In this document: in pieces, positions 36,301-46,861 of the stretch
Layout of the letters: each line of letters begins with the position of its first letter
How positions within the stretch are numbered: position 1 is the first letter of the stretch
DNA from: Hydrangea macrophylla
Lineage: Eukaryota > Streptophyta > Magnoliopsida > Cornales > Hydrangeaceae
Length of the DNA stretch: 64,000 nt
Assembly (NCBI GenBank): GCA_033977485.1
Contig: CM066991.1
Location: 34,159,850 to 34,223,849 of the forward strand
Direction: 5' to 3'
Notes under the pieces: model-generated
The model's input: only the letters and a program-made list of their open reading frames with translations
Told to the model about the DNA's origin: nothing
The model's database searches: none
Translations under genes and position numbers: made by a program

Positions 36301-36705
36301 GACTTAGATCTTATGAATGATATTTTATCTTTAGATCTTTCATTTTCAAGTTTCTTATGTAATGTAATATACTATCATAGTATTAATTGTCGAACCATAC
36401 ATAGTATAAGATGATTATTTGGATGCTAATTGAGGCCCGTCGAAAGGCGGGGCGAGTTGAGGGTGTTTTAGTCGCGACAAAGGCTCCTTCCTCTCTCGTA
36501 CCAAAACCCCGAACCAAGTTCTTTGGTTATGAAGGGCCGGTACCCTTATCCGCTTGGGTGAGTCAAAATTAGGTTTCTTGGTTCCTTAAAGACCAAGTGG
36601 CGACTCTGTATCTGTTTTCAACAGACCTTTCCTTTTCTTTGATTCAAATCAATTTCAAAACAATCTCGAACAAAGAGAGAAGTGGTCCGATTCCGCGTGT
36701 CCACA
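33394..36705 (+). repeat. 3' LTR of the Gag-only element
   Basis: 3312 bp, near identical to 23132-26443, with the same TATA box (34477-34484), W-box cluster (33684-33911) and GC-rich triple palindrome (34273-34331). Confidence 0.95.
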
Positions 36706-37285
36706 CATAGCCGCGGGATCTGAATCCGTCCATTCTTCCCTGGCTGGGAAAGTGAGTGCCGCCGAAGCCGCCCTTTCGGAGGAGCGGAAAGAGTTGCACG
36801 TAGCGAGAGCTGCCCTGGCCGTGGAGACAACCAAGACGAAGTCGCTGGCCTCGAGCTTAGGGGCGGCTCAGGCGGACCTGGCGGCAGCTTTGGCCGAACT
36901 GGAAGCTGCCCGGGCTCTCGTAGCGGCGGCCGAAGCCCAGGCTAAGGCGGTTGCCGGGACACCTTCCGCAGCGGCCTTGGAAGGAGCTTTTGACGATGGC
37001 TTCATCCAAGGTTATGATGACCTGAAACGGCGGGTAGCCCGAGACCACCCCGAATGGGTCCTTTCGGCCTACGAGGGGATTGACTCTGACTACTGGGACA
37101 TTGGAGAGGATCCTATTGCTGGGGAAGTTCCTGCTGCTGGCGAGGATCCGGCGGCCGCTGGAGATCCCGTGGTCATCGCCGGGGCCACTGTGCTCGCCCC
37201 GGAGGGGGTTTTAGCGGAGGAAAGACTTGCCGCTCCTGGGGAGCAGACCGGGGAGACCGATATCGTGGTCAATGTGGAAGACTGA

Positions 37286-38118
37286 CTCCCCGGTCCCTCC
37301 TTCCTGCTATTTGTTTTTTTTTTTTTTTTTTTTTTTGGGGGGGGGGGGGGGCTACTACAACTGCCCCCCATGCTCTGTACACTTTATTTAATTTAATGCA
37401 AAGGCCCTCGAGGTCGCCCTTCCATTAATTTTGTTGCACTGTGCTTAACATCTGCTTTAACAAATGCTTTAGGACCGTAACCCACAGAGCACCTAATTTT
37501 TGCTAGTATCCATGTGGCTTTGGCCGACCTAACATCTGCCTTAGCAAATGCTTTAGGACCGTAACCCACAGAAAACCTAGTCAATTGTTGAAATTCCCTG
37601 TCTTAGGCCTTAGTATTTTCCTCTGTCCCCTGCCCCCCAAGCATTTTGCTAAGGCAGGTGTGCGGGTGCGCGGGAACACCTGGCCGTAAGGAATTGACCT
37701 GGAAGATGGGTGGTTGCAGGAGCGTTTGAAGCTTGCCATCGCTGGCCACCTAGGGGTTTGGCCCCATCGTCGGCTGGACCTAAGCATAGCTTTAGTTAAT
37801 TTCCTGTTTAGGTGTAGGACCCTCTTGCCCCCAGGGCTCCTGTTAAGGAGGGGGCGGGTTGGGGATCGACCATAGGAAACCGACCTAGAACATGGGTGGT
37901 TGCAGGGTCCTTTTGGTGCCTCGGGGTTAGGCCCGAGGTCTTTTGGTGCCTCGGGGTTAGGCCCGAGGTCTTTTGTTTATTGCCCGATGTACCGAAGGGA
38001 ATAATGTTTCAGAGCAAACTTTCCATTTTATTCAAAAAATAACAATCTTTAACAATTGTCCTATCAAGGCTTCGTAAAAAGAATTCTCCTCATAACACTA
38101 GACTCCCGTAGCTATGTG
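37286..38118. other. Convergent spacer between antisense ORF 2 and integrase
   Basis: The plus ORF 2 ends at 37285 and the minus pol frame ends at 38119, so both 3' ends point here. Holds a poly-T then poly-G tract (about 37314-37351), a two-copy repeat with AAATGCTTTAGGACCGTAAC at about 37463 and 37547, and two copies of TTTTGGTGCCTCGGGGTTAG at 37912-37968. Confidence 0.6.
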
Positions 38119-40329
38119 CTACTGATAGTACTTGCGGAGATGTTGTACGTTCCAGGGGTGACTGAGGTCGTGCCCATCCATACTTTGTAGCCAGTAGGTT
38201 CCTGGTCGGTTGACCCGAGTGACTATATACGGTCCTTCCCAGTTTGCTCCCAACTTCCCATGGCTTGGAACTCGGGTTGACTGGTTCACTGCTTTAAGAA
38301 CAAGGTCCCCAACATGGAAACTACGATGCTTCACCTTACTATTGTAGTATCGCGAGACCCTTTGCTTGTAAGCTGCCACCTTGAGATAGGCCTGGTCCCT
38401 TTTTTCTTCCACCAAGTCTAGTTCAGTCCTGAGGGCTTCTCCGTTGGCTTGGGAATTGAACGTAGCCACCCGGTACGTGGGCAGCCCGAGCTCTGTGGGG
38501 ACTACCGCCTCCAAACTGTAAGTTAATGAAAATGGGGTTTCGCCCGTGGCTGCTCGGGGTGTGGTACGGTAGGCCCACAGGAGGGCTGGGAGTTCATCGG
38601 CCCACAGGCCCTTGGCTCCCTCCAGCCTTGTTTTAATTGACTGCAAGATCGTGCGGTTGGTCACCTCGGCCTGACCATTAGCTTGTGGATGCTCGGGAGA
38701 AGAGTAGTGGTTCAGTATTCCATAGTCTGAGCAGAACTGTCTAAAGATGGGTGTATCAAACTGTCTTCCATTGTCGCTAACCAGGACTCGTGGAATACCG
38801 AACCTGCTAAGGATATTTCTTTCCACAAAATGTTCCATCTTCCTCTCGGTTATTGTTGCCAGGGGCTCGGCCTCCGCCCATTTAGTGAAGTAGTCAACGG
38901 CTATTACAGCAAACTTAACCTGCCCTTTCCCTGTTGGTAGGGGTCCAACGATGTCGATCCCCCATTGGGCGAATGGCCAGGGACTATGGACTGGGGTCTG
39001 AAGTTCTCCCGGTTGGTTTATCATTGTAGAATACCGTTGGCACATGTCGCATCTCCGAACGTACTCCTGCGAGTCTCGGGCCATGGTTGGCCAGTAGTAA
39101 CCTTGCAGTAGGGCCTTTCTGGAAAGCGTCCGGCCTCCTACGTGGTTCCCGCACACACCTTCGTGGATTTCAAACAAGATAGCCTGAACTTGCGTTGGAT
39201 GCACGCAACGGAGGTACGGGATAGTGAATCCCCTCTTATAAAGGACACCATCGAGGATATGGTATCGTGCCGTCCGGTATTTGACCCGCCTTGCTTCATC
39301 TTTGTCGTTTGGGAGCCCTCCTGTTGTCAAGAATGTCACGATTGGATCCATCCAACTAGTTTCCAGAGTAACCGGGTCAACCTCCATGCCCCCTGAGTTG
39401 ATCACACTCGGCTCGGGTAAGAATTGTATTCTTATCCCGGGCAAGTCTGACTCAGCTGATGATGTGAGGCGAGCAAGCCGGTCAGCCCTGGTGTTTTCTT
39501 CTCTAGGTATCCGGGTGATAGAAAATCCTCGGAGTTGTTTGGAAACCGTCCGGACGAGGGCTAAGTAGGCTATCATGCTGTCTTCCCGCGCTTCATATTC
39601 CTGGTTTACCTGATTAACCACGAGCTGAGAGTCGCTGTAGCTCTCAACTTGTTGTGCACTCATTGAAATGGCTAATTGTAACCCGACCAGGAGGGCTTCG
39701 TATTCGGCCTCGTTGTTGGAGGCACGAAACCCAAACCTCAAAGCATATTCAAGCTGGATTCCGTCGGGGGTAGTCAAGATGATCCCGGCACCACTACCTT
39801 GTTGGTTAGAGGAGCCGTCGACATGAAGTACCCAAGTAGGGACGCCGGATTGCAACCCCGGCGGTAAGGCCGCCGGCTCGGGTTCTTCTCCCGGGTCTTT
39901 GGGATATGTAAACTCGAGCAGAAAGTCTGCGACGGCTTGTCCCTTGATGGCCGTCCGCGGCCGGTAAGTTACCTCAAACTCCTCCAATTCCAAAGCCCAT
40001 TTAACGAGCCTTCCGGATGTATCCGGCCGAGAGAGAATTTTGCGGAGAGGTTGGTCTGTCAGTACTATGATGGCATGGGCCTGGAAGTAAGGGCGAAGCC
40101 TTCGGGCCGAGGTAATGAGAGCGAAGGCTAGTTTCTCGATGCGGGAGTACCGGCTTTCTGCCCCTTGCAGCGCTAGGCTGGTGTAATACACTGGGAACTG
40201 TATCCCGTGCTCTTCCCGAATAAGTGCTGAGCTGACTGCCGATGGTGACACCGCCAGGTAAAGGAATAGTTCCTCTCCGGCCGTAGGTGTCGTGAGTAGA
40301 GGTGGAGAGGCCAGGTATTTCTTAAGTTC
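38119..40329 (-). pseudogene. pol: Tat element pol, part 2: RNase H, second RNase H, integrase
   Basis: Continues in the same frame as the RT part after the amber codon at 40330-40332. Order in protein: the RT-linked RNase H (RIEKLAFAL, LTDQPLRKIL), a linker, a second, archaeal-type RNase H (VLHVDGSSN, NNEAEYEALLVGL, SDSQLVVNQV), then integrase with a zinc-binding H..H..C..C (HEGVCGNHVGGR ... CDMCQRY), the catalytic core Asp in DIVGPLP, Asp in VSDNGRQF and Glu in NGQAEVTNR, and a C-terminal GPY/F-like region (ANWEGPYIVTRV). The second RNase H is the hallmark of the Tat lineage. No chromodomain. The frame is intact from 40329 to TGA/TAA end at 38119 but cannot be reached by normal translation because of the upstream stop. 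Confidence 0.9.
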
Positions 40330-43041
40330 CTAGAACGCCTCCTCGCACTCCTCCGACCATTGAAAAGCTTTACGGAGGATTTTAAAGAATGGTAGGCAAC
40401 GGTCAGTTGCTCTGGAAACGAATCTATTCAGTGCGGCCACCCGTCCGGCTAAGCTTTGAACTTCCTTTGTTGACTTAGGTGACCGCATGTTGATGATGGC
40501 CTGGATTTTGTCGGGGTTTGCCTCTATTCCCCGTCTGCTGACCAGATGACCGAGGAACTTCCCGGATGAGACCCCAAAGGTGCACTTGGCCGGGTTCAAC
40601 CTCATCCTGAATTTTCTCAAAATGCTGAAGGCCCCGGCCAGATGCTCCAGGTGATCGGGTTCATCTCGGCTCTTGACCAGGAGATCGTCCACGTATACCT
40701 CCATGGACTTTCCGATAAGGTCTTTGAACATGAAGTTGACCAAGCGCTGGTATGTAGCCCCGGCGTTCTTAAGGCCGAAGGGCATAACCCTGTAACAGTA
40801 CGTGCCTTGGTCGGTGATGAACGCTGTCTTCTCTTCATCCCCAGGGTACATGCTGATCTGATTGTACCCCGAGTAGGCATCCATGAACGATAGGAGTGAG
40901 TGGCCTGCCGTCGAATCAACAAGGAGGTCTATCCTGGGTAGCGGATAACAGTCCTTGGGACAGGCCTTGTTGAGGTCGGTGAAGTCCACACACATCCTCC
41001 ACTTGCCATTGCTCTTCTTGACCAGAACAACGTTGGCTAACCAGTCGGGGTAGTGGACCTCCCGGATGGAGCTAGCTTTTAATAGCTTCTCTACCTCCTC
41101 ACTTACAGCTTTTTGCCTTTCGGACGCCATCCCCCTTCTCTTCTGCTTTACCGGACGGCAGTCTGGGCTAACATTGAGGTGATGGGACATCACTCGGGGA
41201 TCAATCCCGGGCATGTCCTCATGACTCCAAGCAAAGACATCCTGGTTTTGCTTCAGGAACTGGACCAATTTTCCTTTCAAGGCAGGCTCCAGCAATGCGC
41301 CTACGTTGATCGTCCGATCCGGGTGCTCCGGATCCAGCACAACATGCTCCAATTCTTCCATCGGCCCTATCATGTCCCTCGGGTCCCGGGGATCCATTTC
41401 TTGGACATTCAGAGTCTCGGTGATTGCCCCCCGTCGCAACGAGCTAACATAACAACTCCGAGCCGTGGTCTGGTCTCCTCGCAAGCATCCCGGTCCCTGA
41501 GGAGTCGGGAATTTTACGGTTAGGCTGTATGTGGAGACAACTGCTCGTGCTCTGTTGAGGGTCGGCCTCCCAAGGATAACGTTGTAGGCCGATGGGGCAT
41601 CCACTATCACGAAATTGGTGAGCAGGTAAACCTGTTGTGGATAGGTCCCCATGAGTACCGGGAGTTCGATCGTGCCGAGTGGTTGAGTGCTAGAGCCGTT
41701 GAATCCAACCAGGGGAGTAGCGACTGGCCGGAGCCGATCTTGATCGACCCCGAGTTGGTCGAATGCCGCTGCGAACATTATATCCGACGAGCTGCCCGTG
41801 TCAACTAGTACCCTTTGGACCATGTAGTTTGCTATAGACAGTGTCACTACCAGTGGGTCATCGTGGGGGCAGTGGAGGCCATGTACATCATCGGATGAGA
41901 ACGTCAGAACGTCAGTTGGTGAGGGGCCGGTGGATTGGACCTGCCATACATCCGCTCGGGATGCTCGTGCGTGCCTCTTCCGTGCCGACTGTGAATCACC
42001 TCCGCCAGATGTTCCTCCGGAGATCACGTTGATGTGGCCGAGCAGTGGAGGGGGCTGACCGGGAGCCCGGGCATCCTGTCGGGGCTGTCTGTCCACTGTG
42101 ACAAAGTCGGCAAGATGGCCCTGCTCGATCAGCTTTTCGATTGCTATTTTTAATTTGAAGCAATCCTCCGTTTCATGGCCGTGATCCTTGTGATAACGGC
42201 AGAACTTCTCCCGATTCCTCTTGCCGGGAGGGGCTCTGAGCTTGGTAGGCTGCGGAAGCAACCTCTGCGCCTCTGCGGCGGCCATCACCTCATGTATGGG
42301 TCGGGAAAGAGGTGTAAAAGATGTTGGGGGCTGACCCCTAGCCTCTCTTTGATCTTGCTTTGGCTTCTTTCCCGGACCCTTCTCAAATCCCTCGCATTTG
42401 CGCTTTGCTTTTGGGGATTCGTCTCCTGTCTGGCTGGCGCGCTTTGCCTTCAGGAACTCTTCGGTGTCTATGTACTTCCCTACTCTTTCTGAGAGTTCCA
42501 CCAGGGTTGCCGGTCGATCGCGATGAAAAGACGTGGCCACCTTGGTGTGCTGAACTCCCGAGCAGAAAGCCATGATAGCGGCGGTCTCGTTGAGGTTGCG
42601 AATCAAGAGCCTCTGCTGGTTGAAACGATCTACGTATTCCCTTAAAGATTCCCCCCTTTGCTGCTTGACAGCTAGCAGCTGGGTGTCTGGCTGCGACCGG
42701 TCCAGCATCCCGACAAACTGACTGATGAAGAGTTTGCCGAGGGTCTTGAAGTCGTCAACCGTCCGCGGCTTCAGAGCATGGAACCATTGCGCGGCTGATC
42801 CCTTTAGAGTACTGGGGAATGCCAGGCATAGCAGCTCGTCCGTGGTAGTGACCAGTGCCATCTGTGCCTTATAAGTGCGGATGTGGTCCACTGGACTCCC
42901 CTTGCCGTCGTATGAGCTGAGGTGAGGGAGCTTGAACTTCCGCGGGATTGGGAACTGTGTCACCCGGGCCGTATAGGGCGACTCTGTTTCTGTATTGGTG
43001 AGGTCGTGGCCGAATTTGCGGTTCAGCCTCTCAATCTGCTG
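40330..43041 (-). pseudogene. gag-pol: Tat element gag (main part), protease and reverse transcriptase
   Basis: Open from just after the amber codon at 43042-43044 to the amber codon at 40330-40332. The Gag domain begins near FKLPHLSSYDGKGSPVDHI. The nucleocapsid motif is CRYHKDHGHETEDC. Protease active site is VLVDTGSSSDIMF, and RT has FMDAYSGYNQI, MPFGLKNAGATYQR and the catalytic YVDD (codons at 40684-40695). It would make structural protein and copy RNA to DNA in the cytoplasm. All these residues are intact; only the two flanking stops disable it. The initial lab-style start at 42963 is a GTG, so the real start is the ATG of the upstream part. Confidence 0.9.
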
Positions 43042-43692
43042 CTACAGCTCCTCGACCTGGGCCTTGACGTCAGTGCGCCCGGTCCTCCTCTCTGCATCTG
43101 AGTAGTAAGGAGGGTCAGACGATGATGCCTCGTCCTCGAAGCGCGTCGATCTTGGGGATAGTACTCGGCTGCGAGTTCGGGATAACCTGTGCCTAAGATC
43201 ATCCCGGCTTAGGGCGGGCGGATCGTCGACTGGTTCCCTGACTCTTCGTCCGGATGCTTCTCCCCTTGCGGCCCGTCGCCGTTCGATGAGGATCCGGGCG
43301 TCCTCCGCTCGGCGCGCTCGGCGTGGAACGTACCAAGGTCCCTCCAGCGGGCGCTTGGTGGGCTGGCTACGTTCTCCCTCCGCCTGGCTTTCCCGATTTA
43401 GTTGGGACCCTGGAGCGGATCTGGTTTTCCCGCGTTTCCGGGCAGGCCTCTTACTGGAAGTGCTCTTTTCAGGCCACTTTTCCGACGAAGGGCCTTTCCT
43501 GGGGTCCTTGACCACTTTTTCATACTGGGCCATGAGCGCCTCTATTTGCTGTTGCGTCCGGATCTGGCCCTCCAAGAGCCGCTCCAGGGCGGCTGTGACC
43601 TGGTCGGAGGTCATGGAGGTCGCCCGTATCTCGATCTGTTGGTCCTCCTGACCGGTTGAAGTGGCGATCTTCTTACCCTTCTTGGGAGGCAT
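43042..43692 (-). pseudogene. gag: Tat element gag N-terminal part
   Basis: ATG at 43692 opens 216 codons, ending in TAG at 43042-43044. Begins MPPKKGKKIA, very basic and Arg/Ser-rich with a putative nuclear signal region (KRPARKRGKTR) and an N-terminal helix (TAALERLLEGQIRTQQQIEAL). The next part of Gag continues in the same frame after the stop. The stop follows VEEL and precedes QQIERL, so a Gln codon (CAG to TAG) in a coiled coil was probably hit. Confidence 0.85.
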
Positions 43693-43740
43693 GTTAATCA
43701 GTCAAAAAAAAAAATTTTGTTGATGAGAAAACTGTATCGT

Positions 43741-43758
43741 TTCCCACAGACGGCGCCA
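43741..43758 (-). promoter_or_regulatory. Primer binding site of the Tat element
   Basis: On minus, TGGCGCCGTCTGTGGGAA starts three bases after the 5' LTR end. TGG pairs with the tRNA CCA tail; the tRNA species is not assigned. Confidence 0.7.
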
Positions 43759-43761
43759 AAC

Positions 43762-44385
43762 TGATGATGCCAAAAATTGGTGAGGGCAATTTTAGGAAGA
43801 AAACAAGATCACAAAGGTTTTGTATGTGGTTCGGCCCCGTTAATGAGGTGACCTACGTCCACGGTTGCGTCTGAGCGCGTTCACTAGCAGATCGCCGGCA
43901 GGCCTGGTGAGCCGACAGTTGTGGGCGGCACTACCAGTAATACCGGCCGGGTGTATGCGTGTATATACTGATAAGCTCTCTAATATATGCAGATGTACTT
44001 AGAGAATTAGTATTCGGATCCCTTCTATGAGGGGAGGTGGGCTCTTTTATAGGTGCAAGAGTCCACCTTTACATGGCAAGTTTATTAGATTAGGAAACAT
44101 AATCCAATTACAATAGATTTGTACGATATCTGGAGAGTTTCCTAAGTGGTTTAGGAAACTATCGATTCCCTTGATAGAGATACGATCGCACAGGGATGGA
44201 AAGAAACGTGATTCATCCCGCATCTCACGGAGCTCCACCATGCCTAGCACCCGAGCTGCGGGTATCTCGGATAAGCACTGCCGGACGCCCCGGGACTGTG
44301 GGCCCTAGGCTCTTATCCCGAACTCCCTGGCTATCGGATGACCATAGGGCGGTTGGACCGCTATGGAACATTTCTGGACATATCA
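43762..44385 (-). repeat. 5' LTR of the Tat element
   Basis: 624 bp, same ends as 18523-19146. On the minus strand it has TATAAAAG at 44051-44044, about 335 bases into the LTR, the best core promoter candidate for the gag-pol transcript. Confidence 0.95.
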
Positions 44386-44390
44386 TGAAC

Positions 44391-44701
44391 AATTCAAAAA
44401 ATGACTAATAAGGATAAAATTGAAATTAAAAATCACTTTTAGCCTCTTATATATATAGATTTATATAGGGTATAAAAACAAATGTTAGTGCTTTGTTTGG
44501 GAAAACCAAAAAAATAAAAACAAAACCAAACAAAACAAAACAAAACCAAACAAGGCATAGCCCAATTCGGGTTGTGTTGTGTCTTCTTTGTGTTAATGCT
44601 TTGTTTGGGAAAACCCACAAAAAAAAAAAAAAAAAAAACCCACCAAACAACAAAACAAAATAAGCTAGTGACTTGTTTGGGAAGAATGAAAAAACATACT
44701 C
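44391..44701. other. Host intergenic DNA resuming after the Tat element
   Basis: A-rich sequence with GTGCTTTGTTTGGGAAAAC-type units at about 44490, 44597 and 44671. They match the GTGCTTGTTTGG units of the tandem duplication at 17734-18272 on the other side of the insertion, so both flanks were one repeat region. Confidence 0.6.
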
Positions 44702-46815
44702 TCACGACCCATCCCACTACGCGTGGAAATAGGACATGTGGCACGCCACCAAGGCTCATCCAAAACAACATATAACTATACGCAGCGGAAAGAACTTTAA
44801 AATAACCCGGAGTATATAAAAACTTTAGGAAACATTACCTTCTGAGTTGTAAAATCCATTAGAATCAGAGTTATAAAAAGTCTTGGCCAATTGGAAACAC
44901 GTCCAAAAGAATCAGTTTTGAAAACAGAGGTTCAGTCGACTGTGCCTAGGGTCCAGTCGACTGTGCCGAGTAGAAACCAAAACCCAAAATTCTCAACAGA
45001 AGTCCAGTCTACTGATCAGGGAACCCAGTCAACTGCATTGGTTACTATTTGGATCAGTAGCTAAAATCTACAGTAGTTCAGTCGACTGAAGGATGGTCCA
45101 GTCGACTGATCTTGATACTATTCACTTTCAGTGTCCAAACCCCACAGAATCCAGTCGACTGATCTGGGGTCCAGTCGACTGCTCCTCTGCTGGGCAGCCC
45201 TGTGATGATAATACTAACACATGCTTCTCCAATATCCACAAACAACCACGACCATCACCAATTACAACATTTAAAACATAACTACAGAAGTTCATTTACA
45301 AGAGTACAATACTACGAAACTAATCCATGGTTCTAATACAACATATTACAATTTCCCAATCCTCACACAAGTTTTAGGATTAAAACAAAAGCATATACAA
45401 ATGTGGTTCCCCGGCGTTCCTCAACGGCCTCACTCTTCATGCTTCTTCTTGTCTTTCTTCTTATCTGCAATGGAGTACATCTCCACTGCTCAGCTATATG
45501 CTGAGTGCATAATTCTAAATGTATTCTTATATGACAGTTCATGGTTTAAGCATCTAAAACACATAGAAAATAGTCTCTAGGGTGAGTGGTACGCATTCAT
45601 CCGGTCGATGTCGTAGGAGGCCCACCTCTCCCACGCATCTCGTACACTGGTTGGGCCTTCCTCCATACCAGGTACCGTGTCCTGGTTGGGCCCACCTCCA
45701 ATCCAGACACCACCACAATCACAAATTACCATCTCAATCAAATCCTCAAGGTTCGAGGAGCTTACCCTGGATGAATTTGCACCAAACTACCCTTTGACCC
45801 AAGTAGACACATAACATGCTCACATAAACAGTTATACGTGCTTTTCATATAAATTCATGTGCATAATTAACGGGCCTAATTAATACATGAATTTCGCCCG
45901 GATCCAAAGATATCAAAACTGATGTTCAAAACATGAAAATCCATATATTTCTAGATCTAGAATTCATACCTCGTGCGATTCTCTTCAAACTTTGAAGGAT
46001 TGTCTAGGGGGCTAATTAATCGTCGGATTTCGAATTTGAGATGATTCCTACAACTTTTACTGGGTTTTCCCCAAAAGTCTAGAAATTAGCATTTTATAAA
46101 AATTTGCCAAACATGGCCTAAGTAGTATCAAAACGAAGGTCTTACCTCCACGAGTTCAAATCTAAAATCTGGAGAAAATCTGACCGACGAACGGTCGTCG
46201 ATCGGCGTCGCGAAGCCTGAAGCACCAAATCTTCCTTCTCTCTCCTCTCCCAAGATATTTTTGGAAAGTTTGGATGAGAATGAATCTCATCCACTACTAT
46301 ATATAGGCAAACTCTTCGGGAATTGCGTTTACCTCCCCACGAGTTCCTCAAACTTCTAATTAGCTCTCGAAACTTTGCACACATTCATTTTATGCCTTTA
46401 CGAGTGAAAATTATAAATTCTAAAAGTTTCCGACTAAGTCTCGTTTGGGTCCAAAAATATAACGTCCGAAAACAAAGTTATGTGAAATCTCTACAAAACC
46501 TACCTTTTATTTAACGTAACGCTCACGTTCTCACCACAGTTTTCAAACTAATATAACAATATCAAATATTACCAGAATTTCCACAACACAGATAAAATTA
46601 CTATTCATAAAATACCAGATAGGTCAGATAACATTTAAATCATATAAATGTCATTTAGTCATGCCAATGCAAATGTGAAATTCCATGTTCTCGTGTCCTC
46701 ACTGACACCTTACCGTTGACCCACGTCAACTCAACTCAAATTATTAATAACATTAATAATTCCACAATCTCAAATTATGCATTTTCAAAACTATGAATTT
46801 CTGGAACGGGTGTGA
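44702..46815 (-). repeat. 3' LTR of a chromodomain-type gypsy element (Tekay/Del-like)
   Basis: On minus the LTR starts TGTCACACCCGTTCC just after the polypurine tract GGAGGGGAGAGT at 46816-46834. The distal end is placed near TCGTGAGA at about 44702 because terminal TCACGACCC-like sequence is usual there, but that end is diverged and approximate. The LTR contains eight copies of a CAGTCGACTG-type palindrome (44933-45181). The partner LTR is missing. Confidence 0.6.
44933..45181. repeat. Cluster of CAGTCGACTG palindromes
   Basis: Six perfect copies (44933, 44954, 45079, 45099, 45152, 45172) and two with one changed base (45005 CAGTCTACTG, 45026 CAGTCAACTG). Most are preceded by GTC or TC. 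They tend to come in pairs about 20 bases apart. Confidence 0.92.
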
Positions 46816-46861
46816 CAACTCTCCCCTCCAAAAAGGAAGTTTGTCCCCAAACTTTACCTCA

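Larger units (their letters stand above)
23127..36710 (+). mobile_element. Non-autonomous Gag-only LTR retrotransposon (TR-GAG type), nested
   Basis: Perfect 5-bp duplication CATAG at 23127-23131 and 36706-36710. The element is 23132-36705 (13,574 bp) with two 3312-bp LTRs (TGTAGACACC...GTGTCCACA). Internal part 26444-33393: primer site, leader with a tandem array, one gag ORF, then about 4 kb without coding capacity but with four more tandem arrays, and a polypurine tract. No protease, RT, RNase H or integrase motif was found. LTRs with Gag alone match what is called TR-GAG elements in plants. The Gag is of Tat type, so a Tat-like element could mobilise it in trans (inference). I saw only three LTR differences, so the insertion is very young. 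Confidence 0.92.
21582..37285 (+). pseudogene. Additional ORF 2 of the Tat element: spliced antisense gene, split by the nested element
   Basis: Exons I infer from GT-AG sites and frame: 21582-22329, 22416-22586, 22667-23037, and a last exon 23119-23131 resuming at 36711-37285 after the nested element. Phases agree across all joints, giving 626 codons with stop. The first exon carries a segment (GLRLPLHP, APGQLAPNGWRFL, PSNNKGWKGKFFQVS) like the putative gypsy-type transposon family PF04195. The third exon is basic and Ala/Arg-rich. The last exon is a long Ala/Glu-rich coiled coil, followed by an acidic Gly/Ala/Pro-rich tail ending VVNVED. It is now broken because the nested element sits in the last exon, whose frame is otherwise open. 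The role of these proteins in Tat elements is not established. Exon limits are prediction only, and a leader intron near 21486 is possible. Confidence 0.7.
18518..44390 (-). mobile_element. Ty3/gypsy Tat-lineage retrotransposon with a nested element
   Basis: Direct 5-bp target duplication TGAAC at 18518-18522 and 44386-44390. LTRs at 18523-19146 and 43762-44385 (624 bp each, TG...CA). Coding direction is minus, so the 5' LTR is the right one. Order in element direction: 5' LTR, primer site, gag, protease, RT, RNase H, second RNase H, integrase, then a non-pol region whose opposite strand carries two additional ORFs, polypurine tract, 3' LTR. Without the 13.6-kb nested insertion the element is about 12.3 kb. 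The second RNase H after the RT-linked one and additional ORFs downstream of integrase are known traits of the Tat (Ogre/Retand-like) lineage. I count four LTR differences in 624 bp, so the insertion is recent. Confidence 0.93.

Noticed and set aside
39142..43659. Several plus frames of 60-136 codons over gag-pol
   Set aside because: Shadows of the conserved minus-strand polyprotein; none has a recognisable domain.
18523..44385. One giant 26-kb autonomous element with both gag genes belonging to it
   Set aside because: The inner 23132-36705 part has its own LTRs, primer site, polypurine tract and CATAG duplication, so it is a separate later insertion.
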